A DNA stretch of 64,000 nucleotides from assembly GCF_950295315.1 (NCBI RefSeq), contig NC_080166.1, positions 96,539,141 through 96,603,140 of the forward strand, in the 5' to 3' direction. This stretch comes from Erinaceus europaeus (lineage: Eukaryota > Chordata > Mammalia > Eulipotyphla > Erinaceidae). Below, one piece after another: positions 53,163 to 63,495 of this stretch. Numbering within the stretch: the stretch's first letter is position 1; each line of letters begins with the position of its first letter. The notes below the pieces were generated by a model that ran no database searches, was not told the origin of the DNA, and worked only from the letters and a program-made list of their open reading frames with translations. Position numbers and translations under genes: made by a program.

Positions 53163-53665
53163 TCTTCTTCTTCTAGCGTTTGCCCTTCTTCCGTAGCCAG
53201 TCAACAGCATCACGTTGAGCCTGATGTAAAGTTTCGAGACCTCCTTTGAATCTGGAGAGGTGGCAGTCGTTGAATATGTGGGTCATAGTCTGTCTGTAGC
53301 CGCAGGGGCAGTTCGGGTCGTCTCTGGCTCCCCAGCGATGGAACATAGTGGCGCACCGGCCATGGCCTGTTCGATAGCGATTGAGGAGGGCCCAATCATA
53401 ACGTGCCAGGTCAAAGCCGGGTTGACGCTTGCAGGGGTCTGTGATGAGGTGTTTGTTCTTTACCTCAGCTGACTGCCAACCCTGTTTCCAAGAGTCTGGA
53501 ACAGAGAAGTTCAGTGTAGGCGTAGGGGACCAGATTGGGTGACAAGACGTCAAGCGTTGGACAGGGTGGGCGAAGATATCCGCGTATATTGGCAGGTCCG
53601 GTCGAGCGTAGACGTGGGAAATGAACTTAGATGATGCCGCATCCCGACGAATATCTGGGGATATA
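53163..53665 (-). mobile_element. Vingi-type non-LTR retrotransposon, 3' fragment
   Basis: A ~500-base insert in the LINE-1, oriented minus, flanked by TCCTGGGGAT (53153-53162 and 53666-53675). It is more GC-rich than its host. On its own strand it encodes about 160 codons in one frame, then TAG (53175-53173), then immediately an AAG/GAA repeat tail, so there is no 3' UTR. The frame ends with features seen C-terminal to the reverse transcriptase in the I/Ingi/Jockey group: an NRYRTGHGRC motif, a CxC-x7-H-x4-C zinc-knuckle-like motif, and a GGLETLH ... WL end. No other recognised mammalian LINE ends this way. Vingi, reported from hedgehogs by Kojima and colleagues (recalled), fits best. Arthropod Jockey/CR1-like LINEs are the alternative. 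Confidence 0.72.
53173..53653 (-). pseudogene. C-terminal end of the Vingi polyprotein, 5' truncated
   Basis: Intact open frame of about 160 residues, with no start of its own. The ATG that opens the 183-codon frame (53724) lies in the LINE-1 flank, so the first ~22 residues are host sequence read by chance. In the 183-residue numbering: Arg118-Thr-Gly-His-Gly near the centre of the conserved part; Cys139, Cys141, His149 and Cys154 forming the knuckle; basic end KKGKR. The family protein should carry an endonuclease and a reverse transcriptase upstream. Neither is present here, so the fragment cannot move itself. The lack of stops and frameshifts over 480 bases argues for a recent insertion. 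Confidence 0.75.
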
Positions 53666-54198
53666 TCCTGGGGATATATCCTAAGGAACTCAACACACCC
53701 ATCCAAAATGATCTGTGTACACATATGTTCTTAGCAGCACAATTTTTAATAGCCAAAACCTGGAAGCAACCCAGTGTTCAACAACAGATGAGTGGCTGAG
53801 CAAGTTATGGTATATATACACAATGGAATACTATTAAAAATAGTGACTTCACCGTTTTCAGCCGATCTTGGATGGACCTTGAAAAATTCATGTTAAGTGA
53901 AATAAGTCAGAAACAGAAGGATGAATATAGGATGATCTCACTCTCAGGCAGAAGTTGAAAACAAGATCAGAAAAGAAAACACAAGTAGAAGCTGAATTAG
54001 AATTGGAGTATTGCACCAAAGTAAAAGACTCTGGGGGGGGGGGGGATATAGGTCCAAGAAGGATGGCGGAGGACCTAGTGGGGGCTGTATTGTTATATGG
54101 AAAACTGAGAAATCTTATGCATGTACAAACTATTGTATTTACTGTCGAATATAAAACATTAATTCCCCAATAAAGAAATAAAAAAAATCAGTGTTTTC

Positions 54199-55302
54199 TT
54201 ATTTATGGAAGCTTTACTGCTCCTGAAAATGCACCAGGATAAGGTAAAAATTCATCCTACTGTCTCCAGTTCACACACATACACACACAGACACACACAC
54301 ACACACACACACACAGTCTAATATATATTGCATATATTTGGATAAATAATATATGCCTGTATGCATATTTAGGCAATGTAATATACTATACATAAAGAAC
54401 CATAAAAATGAAGAGGGGTATAAAAAGAAAGCCCTTGCTTAGCATACCTCAATGAAGTGAACACTTGCAGAACACACAAGCAAAATGAATCTCCTTTTCT
54501 TACTTCCTGCCTCTCTACCTCAGTGACTAATACAGGATTATCTGGGTCACTGTGATACCACCAAACTAAGCTTCAGAAAATGAGCATGAGTTGAGTAAAG
54601 AAGGAAAATGGATTATTTGAGGTAACTCTCATTATTTCGAGGCCATGGAAGTCTAAAACAATAAAGGCTCAAGACTTTTCCTCTTACATTTTCCTCATTA
54701 CTGTTGCTAAGAGATTTTGCACCCAGACCATTGTTCTCTAAGCTCCTTAATTTCCTACTCCAGTCACCAAGTCTCATCACATGGTATCTTTGTGATTACT
54801 GTATTATCTGGCTGGCAGCTTCAAAGAATAGCTACATGTTGTGCTTTTCTCTCAATATTTATTAAGACAAACCAAAGGAATGCTAGAATTTGGAGTTAAG
54901 ATATGTAGTCAAAAAAAAAAAAGAAAAATATATAAAAAAGATACATGGTCAAGGTAAATATATAAATATTTCCACCCTTGCCCGGCCTTTTGAGATAACC
55001 ACAAGAGAACATTTCCCTCTTTTTCTATGGAGCTGAATTTCCCTGAATAGAAAATGATGGAGACTAAGGTGGTTCTCCAACTATTTCCCACTGTCTAGTT
55101 GATGTCAAGGTTAGACTGAAATGAGGATGTGACAGCACAGGCCATTGCTGGAGATTGCTTTTAGTTCTGCAGTGTACTTGTAAGGTAGATCTTTAAAGAG
55201 CCTTTGCAGGGAGTAAATGAAGGAAAAAATCCAAGTAAATGTCACACTACATAAAAGGAGTTGGAAATAGAACACCTCAAAGTATTATATGACTAACTTC
55301 AA
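54199..55302. other. Unique sequence with (CA)n
   Basis: CA repeats at 54275-54315 and an A-rich run at 54909-54945. No recognised gene or interspersed repeat. Confidence 0.55.
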
Positions 55303-55317
55303 AGCATCCTGGATTCT

Positions 55318-55519
55318 TAATTTTTTATATTTATTTATTGGATAGAGGCAGAGAGAAATCAAGAGGGGGAGACAGAGAGGGAAAGAGACAGAGAGACACC
55401 TGCAGCCCTGCTTCACCATTCATGAAGCTTCCTCCTACAGGTGGGGACCAGGGGCTTGAACCTGAGTCATTATGCTGTGTAATGAGTGCACTTAACAAGG
55501 TGCACCACTGCCTGGCCCC
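55318..55519 (-). repeat. SINE-c copy with 15-bp TSD
   Basis: Exact TSD AGCATCCTGGATTCT at 55303-55317 and 55520-55534. It has a GGATAGAGGCAGAGAGAAA body, the CTGCAGCCCTGCTTCACC block, box B GGCTTGAACCTG and a head ending CACCACTGCCTGGCCCC. Complete copy. Confidence 0.95.
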
Positions 55520-55695
55520 AGCATCCTGGATTCTAACCTTCATCCTCTTACTTTTTGTATATAATTGGCAGATGCCTCCATGGGAAAATTAGAAGTTTAA
55601 GTAATAATACAGTTCATTCGCAGACAAACACAAGAATCCAATGATTTTAACATATGCTTGTATTAAGTGTTTACGTATTAGAAGTGTGTTAAATG

Positions 55696-55995
55696 GGGAG
55701 TTGGGTGGTAGCACAGTGGGCTATGTGCAGGTCGCACAAAGTGCAAGGACCAGCTTAAGGATCTTGGTTTGAGCCCCCGGCTCCCCACCTGCAGCAGGGT
55801 CACTTCACAGGTGGTGAAGCAGGTCTGCAGGTGTCTATCTTTCTCTCCCCTTCTCTGTCTCCGCCTCCTCTCTCCATTTCTCTCTGTCCTATCCAACAAC
55901 GATGACATCAATAACAGCGAAAATAATAACTACAACAATAAATAAAACAAGGGCAACAAAAGAGAAACTAAATAAATATAAAAATTTAAAAAAAA
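55696..55995 (+). repeat. SINE-a copy with 11-15 bp TSD
   Basis: TSD TGTGTTAAATG at 55685-55695 and 56000-56010, extendable to 15 bases with one mismatch. GGAGTTGGGTGGTAGCACAG head, box B GGTTTGAGCCCCC, a CT body and a GGGCAACAAAAGAGAAACTA tail. Confidence 0.93.
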
Positions 55996-56144
55996 GAAAT
56001 GTGTTAAATGTTTGCAACAGTGATCACATTTAAAGTTTATGACTATTTAAAAAATAGACAGTGTTATCATCCTACCTACCTCTTGATTTTTACAAAAGCG
56101 GTAAACTGAATCTCCCAAAGTAATTTTTGTAAAGACTGATATTG

Positions 56145-56270
56145 TTTCAAGAGAGAGAGGAAGAGAAAAAGAAGTCAGAAAATCACTCAGGCATATGAAG
56201 TGCTGGAAATTTGACTAAAGCCCTCACATTTGCAAATCTAACTTTCTATACAACCTCTTGAGTTACCAAA
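56145..56270 (-). repeat. SINE-e copy, diverged
   Basis: GAGAGAGAGGAAGAGAAAAAG body, AAGTGCTGGAAATTTGACTA and CTATACAACCTCTTGAGTTA in minus-strand SINE-e order. Confidence 0.45.
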
Positions 56271-56445
56271 GTCATATTTTCTATCATAATGAATACTGGT
56301 AGATCGTACTCTTTGTTATTAAATCACCAAGCCTTTCATGTCTTTGGTTGTGAATGGTCAAAACAGTAGGACAAGAACTAAATCATTCTATAAATCTGTC
56401 CTGCTATCCCAGTATTTTTTTTTCCACTGAGAAGTAGCGTTTTAT
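56271..56445. other. No gene or recognised repeat
   Basis: Short unique-looking stretch. Confidence 0.5.
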
Positions 56446-56621
56446 TCATTTATTTATTTATTTTATTTGTAAAAAGGAAACACTGACACAACCATAAGAA
56501 GGGTACAACTCTACACAATTCCCACCACCAGAACTCCGTATCCCATCCCCTCCCTTGATAGCTATATTATTCTTTAAGTCTCTGGGAGTATGGACCCTAA
56601 GTCATTGTGGGATGCAGAAGG
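56446..56621 (-). repeat. R-A retroposon 3' end, minus strand
   Basis: TTATTTTATTTGTAAAAAGG tail, GGTACAACTCTACACAATTC, CACCACCAGAACTCCGTATC, CTCTGGGAGTATGGACCC and ATTGTGGGATGCAGAAGG. 5' truncated at about 56621. Confidence 0.85.
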
Positions 56622-58080
56622 GAGGCAAGCAAATTGGATTCAACTAACAGCTCTACTCTCCAAGTATAAGACTATGGCCAAGTTAGCCTAGGGGATTTGA
56701 ACACAATTTTACTAATAGGGAAATAAAAATGACCTTCCTATGTGTGCGTAGATGATGTCAAACCATGCTTCATAGCCTTTATCCACAAGCAAAAGCTATT
56801 TGTCTATGTCTTAAAATGTCTTCTTTTTATTTTGTCTTACATTGATAAGATAATTCACGCTTGGCCTCCACAGATGTTTCTTCCTGTGTCTCTACATCAA
56901 AGTTATCTTTCCCAAAGCTATCAGTGAGAGAACTTAGTTTTCACATATTTTGGAAACATTTATCTATTTCAGACAGCATCATATTGAACAGTCTGTGGAT
57001 AGAATATTTTGCTTCAGGTAAAGCTGTTGAGATCCTCTGCTGAATTTACAGTAAACAGAATATTCTACAGGAAGCTTCTGGGGGAAACATATGGTCTCTG
57101 TCAACAAAGAAATCTCTGAACTATACAGCGTCATTAGTGCCAGGCACACTAGACTCAAATACACAACCACACGTGTTCACGTAAGCCCAAGTGACTCAGT
57201 CATTTGCCCTGGTTAAGGCCTTCTGACAATGTCTGCTTTCTACTTAATGGTGTTCAGGAAGTGTGGGGAATAACTGACATGCAAAATAGATTTTCCTATG
57301 AGAAGCAACAATATGCCTACGCAGAGCTGGGATCTTGTCATTTTAATAAGTCAGATCATTAAATTTGAATTATGGCCCATAGCAATTCACTAGGATAAAA
57401 TTGTGGGAAGCTGGTCTTTTGCCAATAGAATTAAACCCATACTACTTTATCTTCAGCTAGAATAGCCAAACATATGTGTCACATAGCAGACTCTGCCAGT
57501 ACACTGAAGATGCAAATTGAAAGCTACAAGTTATGGCCCCAAGCAACTTTTACACAGATATATAAACACAAATTATTAATATGTGACTCAGTTGAGATGT
57601 CTGAACTTTTCTGTCTAGGGATATGAGGATATGATGGAGGTACATTAGCTTTAATTCATATGCAGAACTATTCTTTCTGGCCTAGAAGGCTATTTGTCTA
57701 CTTGTAGAAATTTCTTCTTTCCCTTAGATGAACTGTTTATACATATCGTATATTTTATCAGCTGCTTATATATCTTTCAATCCTATAATTGCATGGAAAT
57801 TGTTAATAGTCTTCAAAGCCAGTCTCTACTAAGTTCTAGCCTGTAGGAATTAAGACCTTTTCTTGCCTGTCTCCGCAAAGTATCTGGACTTATTGGCGTG
57901 ACAAAAAGAATACAGTGGAAATGACATTGTGTGACTTCTGAGGTAGGCTAGGGGAATCTGGGAACCTTGTGATTTGCTTTCTTAGAAAACCTGCTGATAA
58001 CTCGAACCTACAGGGATGCAGAGGTTACACAGGCTCTTGTGCTGAATATGAATAGACATGGGCCCCAGGTCAGATCAATG
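56622..58080. other. No gene or recognised repeat
   Basis: About 1.5 kb without recognised repeats, moderately AT-rich. Overlapping short frames near 56742-57170 show no domain. Confidence 0.5.
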
Positions 58081-58752
58081 AGGATTATACTAAACATTAT
58101 TTATATACTTTCTCCATATTTGGGAGCTACTCTCTGCCCTGATCCAGCTTTATAGTCTTATTCCCAACTGTGACACCATCTTCCTAGACAATACTTTTAG
58201 CCCACCTGCATGTTAGCTGTCAGGCTCAGACAGAAATTAGTAAAATCATGGGCCTCTTGGAATATACCTAAATAGACTTCCTAAATAGCTTCTTCCAAAA
58301 TGGAGACCCCAAATCTCATTTGCTATATTCTTATCTTTATGATCCTGATTATTCAACAATTTGTTATGCTTTATATCTTAATGCTTCTCAGCCACCAAGT
58401 TGCTGATGCTACCATGACACCAGCCTGACTTCACTGGGCAGACAACCTCACCAATGTGTCCTAACTTCACTCCCTAGAGCCATGCCCCGTTAGGGAAAGA
58501 TGGAAACAGGCTGGGAGTATGGATTGACCTGTTAATGACCATGTCCAGCACAGAAGCAATTACAGAAGCCAGACCTCCCACCTCTGCTCCCCATAAAGAT
58601 CTTGGGTCCATATTCCTAGAGAGATAAAAAATAGGGAACCTTCCAATGGAGGGGATGGGATACAGATTTCTCTCTGGTGGTGGGAAGTATATGGAACTGT
58701 ACCCCCTTTTATCTAACACTCTTGTCAATCATTATTAAATCACTAATAAAAA
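58081..58752 (+). repeat. R-C retroposon, extended copy
   Basis: Longer 5' extent than most copies: TTGGGAGCTACTCTCTGCC, CCCAACTGTGACACCATC and TTTTAGCCCACCTGC also occur (reversed) upstream in the copy at 62.2-62.86 kb. Then AAATCATGGGCCTCTTGG, GCCACCAAGTTGCTGATGC, GATTGACCTGTTAATGACC and the C-type end TGTCAATCATTATTAAATCA. Confidence 0.78.
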
Positions 58753-58854
58753 AGAATGCTTGCTGATAGTAAGCTGCTATTTATGAAACCCAAGTACCGT
58801 GATATCACCCTGCTGTGAAGCCTAAGATATAAGCACTAAGAAAATATATAAAAG

Positions 58855-59057
58855 AATGGAGAGAGAGAGAGAGAAAGAGAGAGAGAGGGAGGGAAGAGAA
58901 GAGAAGAGAAGAGAAGGGGAGGGGAGGAGAGGGGAGGGGAGGAGAGGAGAGGAGAAGAGAAGAGAAGAGAAGAGAAGAGAAGAGAAGAGAAGAGAAGAGA
59001 AGAGAAGAGAAGAGAAGGGAAGAGAAGGGAAGGGGAGGGAAGGAAGGAGAGAGGAGC
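58855..59057. repeat. (GAAGA)n/(GGGGA)n purine tract
   Basis: About 200 bases of plus-strand purine. A GA dinucleotide start leads to a long pentanucleotide GAAGA array with GGGGA variants. Confidence 0.97.
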
Positions 59058-60040
59058 AGTATGATTGGACAATTCTCAGTGGGTCTGGTAATTTCAACTG
59101 GAAGACTAGACATGATAGTTCAAAAACCATCTGGTGCATTTTAGTTCCAAAAGATGACACATAGAGAAGAGCCAAGGGAATAAATCAAGAACCAGAATGA
59201 AGGTTCTAGATATGCTAATTTAGTTGATTCAGTCCAATCATCACTGATAATTTTAGTCATTCCTAATGAGGACTCAGGCATTGGTGAACAAAGAAATACT
59301 GCTCTAATTATAGACTTAGCCCAAATCCCAAGTATAAAGAATTGTAAACACGATAACACAGATGCTGCTTTATATCCCTGAAGTGTTGGAGTAGACCGTT
59401 ACATAGCAATACGTTGCCAGATTAAGCTCCTAGTAGTGCCTCAACTACCTCCTCAGAAGAGTTAATTTATTCAAAAGGCGAAAAACCCAAGTCGAGTTTG
59501 TTTTGCTTAGACTTTGAAAGGACTTTCAAGTGAAGACCACTTTCACGTACAAGTTTTGTCAATAAACCATTTTTTATAACCCACTCAAATGTCTTATCCT
59601 ACAAATAGAACCAGTTCCTTTCTGTTTCTTCTATTCCTGGATGATACAAATGCTATCTATTACCAGCTGTTTACAAAATAACCCCTTTTATATCTAACGG
59701 GTCATTCTTAAAAAACTGCCACCCATTTTTCTCTACAGTAGGATTACTAAAGAGTAGAAAAGGCTTTAGAGTTAAGGACACCTCCAAACACCCATTTGGT
59801 TTTCAGCTCTGCATTTAAAACAATAAGGATGGCCCTAAGAGTTTTCAGAAGTAGCTCAGAAGTTTCCTTTTCCTGTTTTTGTGAATTGGGACAGGAAGCT
59901 CAGTTATTTGTTCACTGGGAAGTGTAAGAGGTATAACAAAAAGTAGTCTTTGAAAAATATTGTGCTCTGCCCTTCACTCCTCTGTGTTTCTACTCAGATT
60001 CTGCTCTTTTGTTAATTTTTTCTTTTAAAATGTTTTTTTT
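59058..60040. other. No gene or recognised repeat
   Basis: About 1 kb, unique-looking. A 72-codon minus-strand frame (59359-59141) shows no domain. Confidence 0.5.
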
Positions 60041-60248
60041 AATATTTTTATTTATTTATTATTGGATAGAGACAGAGAGAAATTGAGAGGGGAGGGGGAG
60101 GTAGAGAGGAAGAGAAACAGGGAAATACCTGTAGCACTGCTTTACCACTTGTGAAACTTTCCCCCTACAGGTGGGGACCAGGGGCTTGAACGTGGGTCCT
60201 TGTGCACTGTAGTGTATGCACTTAACCAGGTGCACCACCAGCTGGCCC
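60041..60248 (-). repeat. SINE-c copy, minus strand
   Basis: TTATTATTGGATAGAGACAG, AATTGAGAGGGGAGGGGGAG, GGGACCAGGGGCTTGAACG and a head ending CAGGTGCACCACCAGCTGGC. Confidence 0.9.
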
Positions 60249-60284
60249 CTTATTTTTTTTCTTTATTAATTTTATTTACTTACT

Positions 60285-60468
60285 TTTATTTTAGGTTTAT
60301 CACTAGAGCTTAATGTCTGCATGGTTCCATGTTCCTGGTGACCATTTTTTCTAATAGAATGTGAGAGATAATTGTTTCACTTCTTGTGAAACTTTCTCCA
60401 TATGGGTTGGGACCAGGGGCTTGAATGCAAGTCCTTGTACATGGTAATGTTTGTGCTCTACCAGGTGA
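60285..60468 (-). repeat. SINE-b-like copy with a shortened body
   Basis: b module reversed (TTTATCACTAGAGCTTAATG, TTCCTGGTGACCATTTTTTC), little of the CT/GA body, then TTGTGAAACTTTCTCCATA, GGGGCTTGAATGCAAG and a head ending GCTCTACCAGG. Confidence 0.65.
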
Positions 60469-60609
60469 AGATAAAGTAAACAAAATTGCATGTAATAATT
60501 TACCTAATGTGACTCATGATTTGAGAAAGAAAATTTGGGGAAGAACTTCTACTGTTAGCCTCCTGGGTTGATACTTCTGGTGGGTACTAAAGGAGGAAGA
60601 GATTAAGAG

Positions 60610-60690
60610 CACTTCTCTCTCCTCTCTCTGTCCCTCTCTCTCCACCCCCTGTCTCTCATTAAAATAAGTAAAATATTTTTAAAACTTTTT
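60610..60690 (+). repeat. Possible SINE tail fragment
   Basis: CTCTCTCCTCTCTCTGTCCC, CTGTCTCTCATTAAAATAAG and an A-rich end resemble a SINE-d 3' part without its head. Confidence 0.45.
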
Positions 60691-61590
60691 AAAAAAGTGA
60701 ACACATATTTCATTGTCTCCACTTAAACAGGGGTGGGTTTCTTTGAGCAGGCTTGAAAGGAAAAGTCATTGAAGACTTCAAGTCTAGAAATTTACTAGGA
60801 CACGTGTTACTGTTACATTTGGCAAAAACTAAAGGAAGTGGTTATTTTCTTTTTGAAAAATAAATAAATAAACAAACTTCCATAATGGCAGATTAAAAAA
60901 CAAGATCTTGTGGGATTTATTTATTTGTATCTGAAATAGAGTTGTCATCTCTTCAAGGGGATGGGTGACCTATGAGAATGGGATTGTGTAGTGTGAGCAT
61001 CAAAGTTCTCTGTGGTCAGTTAATCATCTGTCACTCAGCAGGTGGATCTCAAGAGGTGACAGTGCCCTTGTACCAACACAACTACCACCTCTCTGCAACC
61101 CCCTTTGGTTTTCATCTATCATTCTAGAGTCATACATCTGCCATCAAGAAGTAATAAAGTGCATCTACAGCCAGCATTATGCTAGCATAATGGCAAAATG
61201 AAACACAATGCTAAATTCGTTCCAGGTCCACAGGCCAATTAGTAGTAACATGGGAGGATATTTAAAGGGAAGGTTCATTCTTATCTAGAGATGACTTTGG
61301 GCACTATGGCTTTTCTGCTACCATTATTTTCCTTGAATCTGCCTGTTCTGTCTCAGAGTAGGAATGTTTAGGGTGGAATTGCCCACTAGACCCTAATCAA
61401 GTCATATCCCACTTTGGACCCCGGGCTTTCTCTTCAGAACTGTCTATCCATTAGAAGAGTATCCCGAGCTGGGATCACTTGGAATGGTGCCTGTGAGTTG
61501 TGTCTGTTGTATAGCTGTCAATGAGCACTGGATATGAAAAGATTTTATGTAATATGACAGAATACAAGCTGATCAACAGTTAAGTTCAAA
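60691..61590. other. Unassigned; may include upstream R-B sequence
   Basis: No gene. 61250-61590 leads without a break into the R-B copy and could be part of it, but no second copy in the window allows a test. Confidence 0.4.
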
Positions 61591-61850
61591 GGGTGTATGG
61601 AAATGTATCAAGATACCTAAAAAATGGGTCCAGATGCTTTTCTCTTCATATGGGCATTTACTTTTTGCAACCCTCAATGACTCTGGGTCCATGCTCCCAG
61701 AGGGCTAGAGAATGGGAAAGCTATCATGGGAGGGGGTGGGTTAAGGAGATTGGGTGGTGGGAATTGTGTGGAGTTGTACCCCTCCTACCTTATGGTTTTG
61801 TTTGTTAATCCTTTCTTAAATAAAAAATTTAAAAAAAAGAAAAGGAAAAA
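61591..61850 (+). repeat. R-B retroposon 3' end
   Basis: AATGTATCAAGATACCTAAA, CTTCATATGGGCATTTACTT, CAATGACTCTGGGTCCATGC, GGGTTAAGGAGATTGGGTGG, CCCCTCCTACCTTATGG and TTAATCCTTTCTTAAATAAA with poly(A). Same subtype as 51404-51528 but longer 5'. Confidence 0.85.
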
Positions 61851-61948
61851 AAATTGATTTAATAATGATCAACAAGACTATAGGTTAAGAGGGGTACAAT
61901 TCCACATAATTTTCACAGCCATAACCTCCATTGGAAGCTTTCTTATTC
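61851..61948 (-). repeat. R-C retroposon 3' end, minus, part 1
   Basis: TTGATTTAATAATGATCAAC, GGGGTACAATTCCACATAAT and CTCCATTGGAAGCTTTCTTA are the reversed C-type end. It is interrupted at TTTCTTATTC by a SINE-a and continues at 62178. Confidence 0.82.
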
Positions 61949-62177
61949 ATTAATTTCCCTTTTGTTGTCCTTTTTATTGTTGTTGTAGTTATCATTGTTG
62001 CTGTTATTGTTGTTGGATAGGACAGAGAGAAATGGAGAGAGGAGGGGAAGACAGAGAGGGGGAGAGAAAGATAGACACCAGCAGACCTGCTTCACCACCT
62101 GTGAAGCAACTCCCCCGCAGGTGGGGAGCCGGGAGTCGAACCAGGATCCTTACACCAGTCCTTGCAATTCATGCCAC
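61949..62177 (-). repeat. SINE-a copy splitting an R-C element
   Basis: TSD TTTCTTATTC at 61939-61948 and 62178-62187. TTCCCTTTTGTTGTCC tail, TTGGATAGGACAGAGAG and box-B-like GAGTCGAACCAGG. It is truncated at TTGCAATTCATGCCAC, so the first ~30 bases of the head are missing. Confidence 0.9.
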
Positions 62178-62865
62178 TTTCTTATTCTTTATCTCTTATG
62201 GGTACATGGACCCAGAATCATAACTGAGTGTAGGAGATGGAAGTTCTGGCTTCTTTAATTACTTCTCCTCTAGACATGGGCATTGGCAGGTTGATCCATA
62301 CTCCCAGCCTGTTTCTATCTTTTTCTAGTGGGGTAGGGCTCTGGAGAGGTGGGGTTCCAGGACACATTGGTAAGGTCATCTGCCCAGGAAAGTCAGATTG
62401 GCATCATGGTAGCATCTGCAACTTGGTGGCTGAAAAGCTTTAAAATATAAAGTAGAACAAACTGTTGAATAATTAGAAACCTAAAGGTAAGAATATAGCA
62501 GATGAGATTTGGAGTCTCAGTTTTGAATAAAGCAAGTTGGTCTATTTTAGGTATATTTTAAGGGTCCCATGACTTTACTAATTTTCTCCTGAGCCTGACA
62601 GTTATTATGATGGTGGGCTAAAGGTATTTTCTGGGGAGATGGTCTCAGAGTTGGAAATAGTGCTTGGGAACTGCATGCAGTTCAGCTATATGTATCCTTA
62701 TCTAAATCTGAATTTCACTTCCTGGGGACATTTGATAAAGCCTGAATATTGAACAAATAATGGCATAGACATTACTGGTGTCTAGAAGGCAAAGTCTGGG
62801 GGGCTGGGGGAAGGCACAGGGAACACAAACTTATCCACCACCAAGTATTAACAGTGTGAAAGTCA
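62178..62865 (-). repeat. R-C retroposon, minus, part 2
   Basis: Continues the element: GGGTACATGGACCCAGAATC, TTGATCCATACTCCCAGCC, CAGGACACATTGGTAAGGTC, TGGTAGCATCTGCAACTTGG, GTCCCATGACTTTACTAATT, GATGGTGGGCTAAAGGTATT and GATGGTCTCAGAGTTGG. The part beyond about 62600 matches the 5' extension at 58081-58240. The 5' limit is uncertain. Confidence 0.75.
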
Positions 62866-63156
62866 AGAAATGCTAGGTGAAATATCTATTATTTAATGGG
62901 AGGAAGTGACAGCTGTTATTTTCTTACATAATCTTAAGCCTTCAAGAACCATATTGAACAAGAGATACTCAGTGCATGCTGTTTATCTGAATCCTGATTT
63001 GTTGTGTGCCTGTTTGCACTACTGTTATTTTGAGGCCTATTGTGGTGCTCTACAGCCAGGAGGGAAATCAGGAGGCCTCCTCTTAATGGGATAAGGAAGA
63101 GTCAAGAAGGCAGCTGTTTATTGAGCTAGGACACTAGGAATAAAATTCACATCACA

Positions 63157-63427
63157 GGGGACTGGGCAGTGGCACAGCCAGTTAAGTGCACATAGTACTA
63201 AGTGTAACAACCCGCACAAAGATCCTGGTTCCAGCCCCCAGCTCCCTAACAGCAGGGGGGGTCACTTCACAAGCTGCTAAGCAGGTCTGCATGCATTTAT
63301 CTTTCTCTCTCCCCCTCTGTTTCCCCTGCCTCTCTCGATTTCTCTCCATCCCATCCAATAAAATTGCCTCCAGGAGCAGTGGATTCGTAGTGCTGGGACC
63401 AAGCCCCAGGGATAACCCTCGAGGCAA

Positions 63428-63457
<30 letters not shown>
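63157..63457 (+). repeat. SINE-b copy with ~18-bp TSD
   Basis: TSD AATAAAATTCACATCACA (63139-63156) versus AATAAAATTCACATTACA (about 63458-63475), one mismatch. GGGGACTGGGCAGTGGCACAG head, a CT body, CAGGAGCAGTGGATTCGTAG and GATAACCCTCGAGGC. The tail is an AATA microsatellite. Complete SINE-b. Confidence 0.93.
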
Positions 63458-63462
<5 letters not shown>

Positions 63463-63495
63463 AATTCACATTACAGTTAGAAACCTGTCTCTTAT

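Larger units (their letters stand above)
52953..54185 (+). mobile_element. Young LINE-1 3' end, 5' truncated, carrying a nested Vingi
   Basis: Starts CAGTGAGATACCACTTCACT and runs through TGCTGGAGTGGTTGTGG, CTGCTGGTGGGAATGTCAAT, TAGCCAAAACCTGGAAGCAA, GATCTTGGATGGACCTTGAA, GTGAAATAAGTCAGAAACAG, TATTGCACCAAAGTAAAAGA and CATTAATTCCCCAATAAAG to poly(A). The TSD is AATCATTGTTTTC (52940-52952) versus AATCAGTGTTTTC (54186-54198), one mismatch. Without the nested insert the copy is about 720 bases: the end of ORF2 or just downstream, plus the 3' UTR. It is interrupted at CTCCTGGGGAT (53162) and resumes at ATATCCTAAGGAA (53676 on). Confidence 0.92.

Noticed and set aside
53654..53724. ATG start of the 183-codon Vingi frame
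   Set aside because: The ATG and first ~22 codons lie in LINE-1 and duplicated target DNA, so it is not the element's own start.
58805..59175. Overlapping Leu/Phe/Ser- and Arg/Glu-rich frames
   Set aside because: Translations of the GAAGA pentanucleotide tract on both strands.
1550..62258. Many recurring 60-126 codon frames with similar peptides (e.g. ending CRWGAGGSN, or with TCFTTCEATPLQVG)
   Set aside because: They recur because they translate SINE-a/b copies in different frames, not because they form a protein family.
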